Below are positions 59,099 through 64,000 of a stretch of DNA of 64,000 nt, in pieces. Source of the stretch: CAXMST01 sp963793415 (GTDB lineage: Bacteria > Actinomycetota > Thermoleophilia > Solirubrobacterales > 70-9). The notes under the pieces are model-generated. The model was not told the origin of the DNA, did no database searches, and saw only the letters and a program-made list of their open reading frames with translations. Location of the stretch: positions 1 through 64,000 of the forward strand of contig CAWCAC010000002.1 in NCBI GenBank assembly GCA_963793415.1, written 5' to 3'. A program made the translations under genes and the position numbers. The stretch's first letter is position 1; each line of letters starts with the position of its first letter.

Positions 59099-61435
59099 CT
59101 AGGAGCCGCGGCGGGTGGCCGCGGTCGTCTTCGAGCGCGTCGCTCGCTTCGTCCGCGTTGTCGTCGTCGGTGCCTTCTTGCGGGCCGGGGCTTTCTTCGC
59201 CTTCGGCTTCGCCTTGGTCTTGGCGCCCTTGCCGGCACCGTCGCCGTCGCCCGCTTCCGCCTTGCGCTTCTCGGCCTCTTCCTTCGCCTTCTGGCGCTCG
59301 GCCCGCTTCTCGCGCATCTCGACCATCGTCGGGCAGTCGTCGTTGAGGCAGAGCTTCCAGGGCCGGCCGCGGAATCCCTTGACCGAGAGGCGCGGGCGCA
59401 CGCCGCAGACCGAGCACTTCGGCTCGAGCCGCCAGAGCTCGTAGCCGCGGCCGGGCAGCGGGCCCGAGTTGCCGCACGAGTCGGGGTCGTCGGGGTTGTC
59501 ACGGTTGTAGCCCTCGCAGCCCCAGAATCGCTTGCCGCCCTTGAGGTCGATGATCCGCAGGCGGTTCGGGGAGCCGTCCTCGTGCACGGTCCGGCCCTTC
59601 TCCTCGCAGACCTCGCAGTGGCCGATGTACTTGTCCTCGTCCATCCCGGCCCAGATCGTCTTCGCCAGCTCCTCGCGGCGCTCGAACAGATCGTCGTAGG
59701 TCTGATGGAGCATGTCGCGGCTGATCTGGATGACCTGGTCCTTGGAGGTCTTGCCGTCGGCGATCAGGTCCATGTCGTGCTCGAGCTCGGCCGTCATCTC
59801 CGGCGTCGCCATCCGCACGACGTGGTCGTGGAACGCCTTGTACATCGCGATCCCGGTCTCCGAGGGCTCGGGCGGGTTGTTGTAGACGTAGCCGCGCGAG
59901 TAGAGCTTCTGGATGATGTCCGGGCGCGTCGCCTTGGTCCCGAGGCCGAGCTCCTCCATCATCTCGATCAGCTTGCCCTGACTGATCCGCGAGGGCGGCT
60001 GCGTCTCCTTGTCGACCATCCACGGGGCGCCGTCGAGATCCAGCTTCTGACCCTCTTCGAGGGCCGGGAGCTCGTTGTCGGCGGAGCGGGCGTAGGTGTA
60101 GATCGCGGCGTAGCCGGGATCGACGACGATCGAGCCGCGGACGAAGTACATCTCGGTGCCGGCGCGGATGTCGGCGCGGGCGGACTCGGTGATCATCGGC
60201 TTGCCGAAGGTGGCGAGGAAGCGGCGTACGACGAGCTCGTAGACGCGGCGCTTGGGGCCCTCGAGCGCGTTCGGGTAGACCGCCTGCGTCGGGTAGATCG
60301 GCGGGTGGTCGGTCGTCTCCTTCTTGCCTCGGGTCGGCGTCAGCTCGCCGTCGAGCAGGTCCTTGGCGGCGCTGAACTCGGGGATCCGGACGAGCGAGCC
60401 GACCAGCTCCTTGAGGTCGAGCGAGACCGGGTAGACCGTGTTGTCGGTACGCGGGTAGGAGATGAACCCGTCCATGTACAGGTCCTCGGCGAGGCGCATC
60501 GCCTGCGACGGGGTGATCCCGAGGCGGCTCGAGGCGTCGGTCGTGAAGGCGGTCGTGTTGTAGGGAGTCGGCGGCTTGCGCGTGTTCTTGCGCTTGCTGA
60601 GCTCGACGACCTCGCCCGGCGAGTCGGTCGCGGCGAGGGCCGCCTCGGCCTCGGGCTTCTCCCAGAACTTGTCGGTCTTGTGATGGGCCTCGAAGGCGCC
60701 CTCGGGATGGACGAACTTGGCGAAGACCTCCCAGAACGGCTTGGCAACGTGGGCGCGGCGCTCGAGCTCGCGCTCGACGATCAGGCCGAGGGTCGGGCTC
60801 TGGACTCGGCCGACGCTGAGGAAGTTGGAACCGAAGCGGCGGGTCGCCAGCGAGACCGCGCGGGTCAGGGTCGCGCCCCAGATCAGGTCGATCTCCTGCC
60901 GGACCTGGGCCGCATCTGCAAGCGGGTAGGAGAGCTCGTCGAGCTCGTTGAAGGCGCGCTCGATCTCGTCCTTGGTCAGGGCCGAGTAGCGGGCGCGGAG
61001 CACCGTCGGGCGGGCGCCGGAGTCGCCGTCGAGGCTGCCGTCGACGAGCTCGGGGTTGACGTCGAGGGCCTCGCCGAGCGCCTCGAGGCCGATCAGCTCG
61101 CCCTCGCGGTCGAAGTCGGTCGCGATCACGATCGAGTCGGCTTCCTTGGCCAGCTTGCGGACCGCCTTGACGACGTTCTTGTCGGTCGCCTCCTTGACGA
61201 GCTTGGCGTCGATCAGGCTCTTCGGGTCGGTCTCCTGCCAGTTCGAGTAGCCCTCGGGGAAGGCGGGATTGAGGACGTGGCCCTTGAGGCCGACCGTTGT
61301 GTGCTCGCTGCCGTCGGCCTCCGTCCACGTGTAATACGGGGTCTTGTAGGAGGCGTCGGCCTTCGCGTCTCCGCCGCTGAGGATCTCGGAGATCTTCTTG
61401 GCGGAGTTGTTCTTCTCGGTGATGATCAGGCGCAT
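59099..61435 (-). CDS. topA: Type IA DNA topoisomerase, archaeal-like topoisomerase I
   Basis: The protein has 778 residues starting MRLIITEKNNSAKKISEILS. Toprim acidic residues lie in VIATDFDREGELIG. The active-site Tyr327 is in GFISYPRTDN. Zinc-finger Cys pairs follow (GHCEVCEEKGRT, CSVCGVRP, CLNDDC). The tail (last 60 residues) is Lys/Ala-rich and basic. It relaxes negatively supercoiled DNA. The N-terminus and Cys layout look more like archaeal topoisomerase I than the usual bacterial TopA; that is a pattern-level call. Confidence 0.9.
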   Translation of the reverse strand: MRLIITEKNNSAKKISEILSGGDAKADASYKTPYYTWTEADGSEHTTVGLKGHVLNPAFPEGYSNWQETDPKSLIDAKLVKEATDKNVVKAVRKLAKEADSIVIATDFDREGELIGLEALGEALDVNPELVDGSLDGDSGARPTVLRARYSALTKDEIERAFNELDELSYPLADAAQVRQEIDLIWGATLTRAVSLATRRFGSNFLSVGRVQSPTLGLIVERELERRAHVAKPFWEVFAKFVHPEGAFEAHHKTDKFWEKPEAEAALAATDSPGEVVELSKRKNTRKPPTPYNTTAFTTDASSRLGITPSQAMRLAEDLYMDGFISYPRTDNTVYPVSLDLKELVGSLVRIPEFSAAKDLLDGELTPTRGKKETTDHPPIYPTQAVYPNALEGPKRRVYELVVRRFLATFGKPMITESARADIRAGTEMYFVRGSIVVDPGYAAIYTYARSADNELPALEEGQKLDLDGAPWMVDKETQPPSRISQGKLIEMMEELGLGTKATRPDIIQKLYSRGYVYNNPPEPSETGIAMYKAFHDHVVRMATPEMTAELEHDMDLIADGKTSKDQVIQISRDMLHQTYDDLFERREELAKTIWAGMDEDKYIGHCEVCEEKGRTVHEDGSPNRLRIIDLKGGKRFWGCEGYNRDNPDDPDSCGNSGPLPGRGYELWRLEPKCSVCGVRPRLSVKGFRGRPWKLCLNDDCPTMVEMREKRAERQKAKEEAEKRKAEAGDGDGAGKGAKTKAKPKAKKAPARKKAPTTTTRTKRATRSKTTAATRRGS

Positions 61436-61569
61436 GGGCAGCTCCGATAGGTGTGGTCGCCCCCTGAAGACGGCAGCGGTCGGCGACTGTAGCAGCGGCT
61501 GGGTGCGGTCCCAGCGGGGAGACGGCGCCGCCGGAAGCGGAATCACGCGCTCCTCTAACCTTCTCCGCG

Positions 61570-62328
61570 ATGCCGGCTCAGCAATACGAGGGCAAGGAAT
61601 GCGTCTGCCAGTTCCGCAAGGGAATCTGCGACCAGTCCTGCGTGCGGGGCATGCTCGCGACCCCCTTCTACATCGCCTGCCTGCGCCTGACGGGCCGCAA
61701 GTGCCTGGTCGTCGGGGCCGGCGACATCGGCCTCGAGAAGGTCGAGGGCCTGCTCGCCTGCGACGGTCAGGTCACTGTGGTTGCGCCGGAAGCTACGAAC
61801 CCCGAGATCGAGCGACTCGCCGCCGAGGGCTCGATCACCTTCGAGCGCCGCGAGTGGCGGCCCGAGGATCTCTCCGACAGCTTCATGGCGATCGCGGCGA
61901 CGAACGACACCGACGTCAACATCGCCGTCTACGACGCGGCCGAGGAGCGGGCGATGCTGGTCAACGTTGTCGACGTACCGTCGCTCTGCAACTTCATTCT
62001 CCCCGCGATCGTCAGGACCGGCCCGCTCGCGATCGCGATCTCGACCGCCGGCGCCTCCCCCGCCCTGGCGAAGCGGATGAAGCGGGAGATCTCGGAGATG
62101 TTCGGCGACGCCTACGCGGATCTCGCCCAGATCCTCAACGACGAGCGCGGCTGGGCCAAGGGCACGTTGCCGACCTACCAGGACCGCAAGGCCTTCTTCG
62201 AGGAGATCGTCAACGGCGATCCCGATCCGGTCCAGCTGCTCCGCGACGGCCGCCGCGACGAGCTCGACGCGATCATCGCCGCCGCCCGCGAGCGCCACGG
62301 CGCGCGGGTCGCGGCCGAAGCGACCTAG
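61570..62328 (+). CDS. Precorrin-2 dehydrogenase/sirohydrochlorin ferrochelatase-like, with Cys-rich N-terminus
   Basis: The protein has 252 residues. From residue 33 it is a Met8/CysG-N type enzyme: PFYIACLRLTGRKCLVVGAG (Rossmann start), VTVVAPEATNPEI, AIAATNDTDVNIAVYDAAEE and VNVVDVPSLCNFILPAIV. It makes siroheme from precorrin-2. Ahead of it is an extension with four Cys spaced C-x-C-x6-C-x3-C (residues 11, 13, 20, 24), not usual for the family. No other siroheme genes are in the window. Confidence 0.85.
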   Translation: MPAQQYEGKECVCQFRKGICDQSCVRGMLATPFYIACLRLTGRKCLVVGAGDIGLEKVEGLLACDGQVTVVAPEATNPEIERLAAEGSITFERREWRPEDLSDSFMAIAATNDTDVNIAVYDAAEERAMLVNVVDVPSLCNFILPAIVRTGPLAIAISTAGASPALAKRMKREISEMFGDAYADLAQILNDERGWAKGTLPTYQDRKAFFEEIVNGDPDPVQLLRDGRRDELDAIIAAARERHGARVAAEAT

Positions 62329-62460
62329 GGCCCAGAGCCGCTGCGAGGGCGGCCGGGTCCAGGACCGGGCAGGGCTCGGGCCTGGCTGCAGGCGGGCGTT
62401 TGCAGCGAGGGGAGGTTGATGGAGGGGGTTGGCTGGCGCCTCGGGGCGGCGGACACCAGA

Positions 62461-62580
62461 TCTAGGCAACAAACGTGAAGCACGTCGCTTCGAGGGTGGG
62501 CCGCTTCACGAACATGCCGCCCAGCGCAAGGAACGTGAAGTCCGCCCGCCCCGCCCAGACGTCTTTCACGTTTGTGCCGC
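62461..62580. repeat. Two imperfect 60-bp units with alternating ACGTGAA motifs
   Basis: AACGTGAAG occurs at 62472-62480 and at 62532-62540, exactly 60 bp apart, and the inverted TTCACG-type motif falls near 62504 and 62564, again 60 bp apart. The two units share only these motifs and a final TGCCGC. It lies in the 346-bp gap 62329-62674, otherwise without a gene. Confidence 0.5.
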
Positions 62581-62674
62581 GCGCCGGCCTCATCTCCCCT
62601 CCCTCACTGCAAATCCGCGGCCCGGACCCTCGTCCCCGCCCTCGGACGGCGACGCCTCGCGACCACACCCACGC

Positions 62675-63316
62675 CTACCCCGCCAGGGCCTCGTCCGTTC
62701 CCGGCCTCTCCAGCCTCCACATGACGCTTCCGCTCGGCAGGCGCATCTCGCCCAGCTCCCGGTAGCCGAGGGAGGCGTAGAAGGCGGCGTTCTCGCGCGT
62801 GCCCGTCTCCAGATATATAGAGAGGCCGGAGGGGTCGGACCACTCGTGCAGGTCGGCCATCAGGGCGCGGCCGGCGCCGCGCCCCTGCTCGGCCGGCTCG
62901 ACGCCGATGAACCACAGATACGCATGGGGGTGTTCGATGTGGACGGCCCGCATCGCGCGGTCGTCGCGGAGGCCGCGGGAGAGCGTGAACGGGCCGGCCG
63001 CGAAGAACCAGGGCACCTCCCAGAGCGAGGCGCTCTCGGGCAGCGGCCAGCCGCCGTCGGCGAAGGCGATCGTGGCGCCGGCGATCGCGCCGGTGTCCCC
63101 GTCGCGGACGACGCGGATCCGGGCGCCATGGCGGGAGGAGCCCTGGACGATCCCCCAGAAGGCGGCCCGGTTGGCGAAGGCGCGGTGGGCCCGCAGCCGG
63201 GGTCCGATCGCGGTCCAGACCGGGTCGTCGACGAAGGCCGCTGCGAGGACCGTCGCCACCTTGCGGAGCTCGGCCGGAGCCGGGTCGGAGATCTGGAGGC
63301 CGGAGCCGGAGGTCAC
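62675..63316 (-). CDS. GNAT-family N-acetyltransferase
   Basis: The protein has 213 residues from GTG (complement 63314-63316): VTSGSGLQISDPAPAELRKV. The acetyl-CoA site is VEPAEQGRGAGRALMADLHE (Q/R-x2-G-x-G/A), with IYLETGTRENAAFYASLGYR typical of the last helix and strand. The substrate is unknown. Confidence 0.82.
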   Translation of the reverse strand: MTSGSGLQISDPAPAELRKVATVLAAAFVDDPVWTAIGPRLRAHRAFANRAAFWGIVQGSSRHGARIRVVRDGDTGAIAGATIAFADGGWPLPESASLWEVPWFFAAGPFTLSRGLRDDRAMRAVHIEHPHAYLWFIGVEPAEQGRGAGRALMADLHEWSDPSGLSIYLETGTRENAAFYASLGYRELGEMRLPSGSVMWRLERPGTDEALAG

Positions 63317-63348
63317 GGGGGAGCCGGCTCGCGGTCCCGCGGAGTCGC

Positions 63349-64000
63349 TCAGGCGGCGCCCGCGTAGATTGCGACCGCGGCGAAGTGGGCGGCGGCCGCG
63401 GCGACGACGAGCACATGGAAGATCTCGTGATAGCCGAAGACGGCGGGGCGCGGGTCGGGGCGCTGGATCGCATAGACGACGGCGCCGATCATGTAGAGGA
63501 TGCCGCCGACGGCGATCAGGGCCCCGGCGCCGAATCCGGCCTCGGCGACGATCGCCGGCAACGCCACGGCGCCGAGCAGGCCGACGACCACGTAGACGAC
63601 CGAGTGGACCCACTTCGGCGATTCGGTCCAGATCGTCTCGACGAAGATGCCGGCGATCGCGCCGACCCAGACGGCGATCAGGACCGCATCGGCAAGCGGG
63701 CCGTCGAGCAGCAGCACGAGGAAGGGCGTCACGGTGCCGGCGATCAGCAAGAAGATCATCGAGTGGTCGAGCCGGCGCATCCACAGACGCGCCGACGGGC
63801 GCTTCCAATCGGTCCGGTGGTACAGCGCGCTGGTTCCGAGCAGGGCCGAGAGCGAGAGCGCGTAGATACCGAGGGCGACCTTCGAGGTCGAGGTATCGCC
63901 GGCGAGGGCGACGAGCAGCAGGCCCGCGAGCAGCGAGACCCAGAAGGCGTAGCCGTGGATGACGCCGCGCAGCTTCGGCTTGACCTTTGCCTGGAGCTCG
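63349..64000 (-). CDS. Hemolysin III (PAQR/YqfA) family membrane protein, 5' end beyond the window
   Basis: The frame is open to the window edge, giving at least 217 residues and seven helices. Family landmarks are GTSALYHRTDW (the S-x3-H metal site), MRRLDHSMIFLLIAGTVTPF (the D-H site) and FGYHEIFHVLVVAAAAAHF (the H-x3-H site). These residues form the zinc site of the PAQR/CREST family. The start lies outside the window. It overlaps nothing; the GNAT gene follows 32 bp downstream. Confidence 0.88.
   Translation of the reverse strand, partial: ELQAKVKPKLRGVIHGYAFWVSLLAGLLLVALAGDTSTSKVALGIYALSLSALLGTSALYHRTDWKRPSARLWMRRLDHSMIFLLIAGTVTPFLVLLLDGPLADAVLIAVWVGAIAGIFVETIWTESPKWVHSVVYVVVGLLGAVALPAIVAEAGFGAGALIAVGGILYMIGAVVYAIQRPDPRPAVFGYHEIFHVLVVAAAAAHFAAVAIYAGAA

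Noticed and set aside
58679..61450. 923-residue open frame on the + strand
   Set aside because: It is antisense to the topoisomerase and tmk genes and is open only because of high GC; no family motif.

Overview
The window looks like two unrelated genomes joined at about position 26,590. The left part (1 to about 26,590) has moderate GC, is rich in toxin-antitoxin modules, carbohydrate-active enzymes, an IS element and intergenic palindromes, and has many single-base frameshifts. It resembles an environmental Chloroflexota-type bacterium (low-to-moderate confidence; no marker gene seen). The right part (about 26,590 to 64,000) is high in GC with mostly intact reading frames and looks like a soil actinobacterium of the Thermoleophilia/Solirubrobacterales type (moderate confidence, from gene content and composition). 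A gene is cut off on each side of the join, so a chimeric assembly is the simplest reading.

Left part: a tandem pair of FG-GAP/ASPIC-UnbV modules (59-3307); then a mostly + strand set of a UroD-family protein, an MFS transporter, a GHL6-type glycosidase, an aldo-keto reductase and a GH29 fucosidase (3547-10794); then a sulfatase joined in frame to a GH95 fucosidase (11781-15624). Further on come a second, intact GH29 fucosidase (22547-23935) and a Gfo/Idh/MocA dehydrogenase (23999-25019). Together these suggest removal of sulfate and L-fucose from a sulfated, fucosylated glycan, with uptake and oxidation of the sugar. Five toxin-antitoxin-like modules lie between 10,879 and 19,579. An IS4-family element (20001-21319) splits a glycosidase-like gene with a 10-bp target duplication.

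Right part: a cut glycosyltransferase, membrane and secreted proteins, a 2-hydroxyacid dehydrogenase, glutamate decarboxylase, an AI-2E family exporter, a CLC channel, three ABC exporters (35,421-42,099) and a universal stress protein. From 43,399 to 52,294 lies a segment flanked by a 44-bp direct repeat of the 3' half of a tRNA-Thr(CGU) gene, the layout of a tRNA-integrated island. It carries secreted proteins, a lipase-like hydrolase and a P-type cation ATPase, but no integrase that I can recognise. Beyond it are an AbiEi/DUF559 protein, a two-component system, and housekeeping genes: DNA polymerase III delta', thymidylate kinase, a type IA topoisomerase and precorrin-2 dehydrogenase. The window ends inside a hemolysin III-family gene.

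Many left-part genes are given as one feature although their reading frame shifts one or more times; the coordinates span the reconstructed gene.
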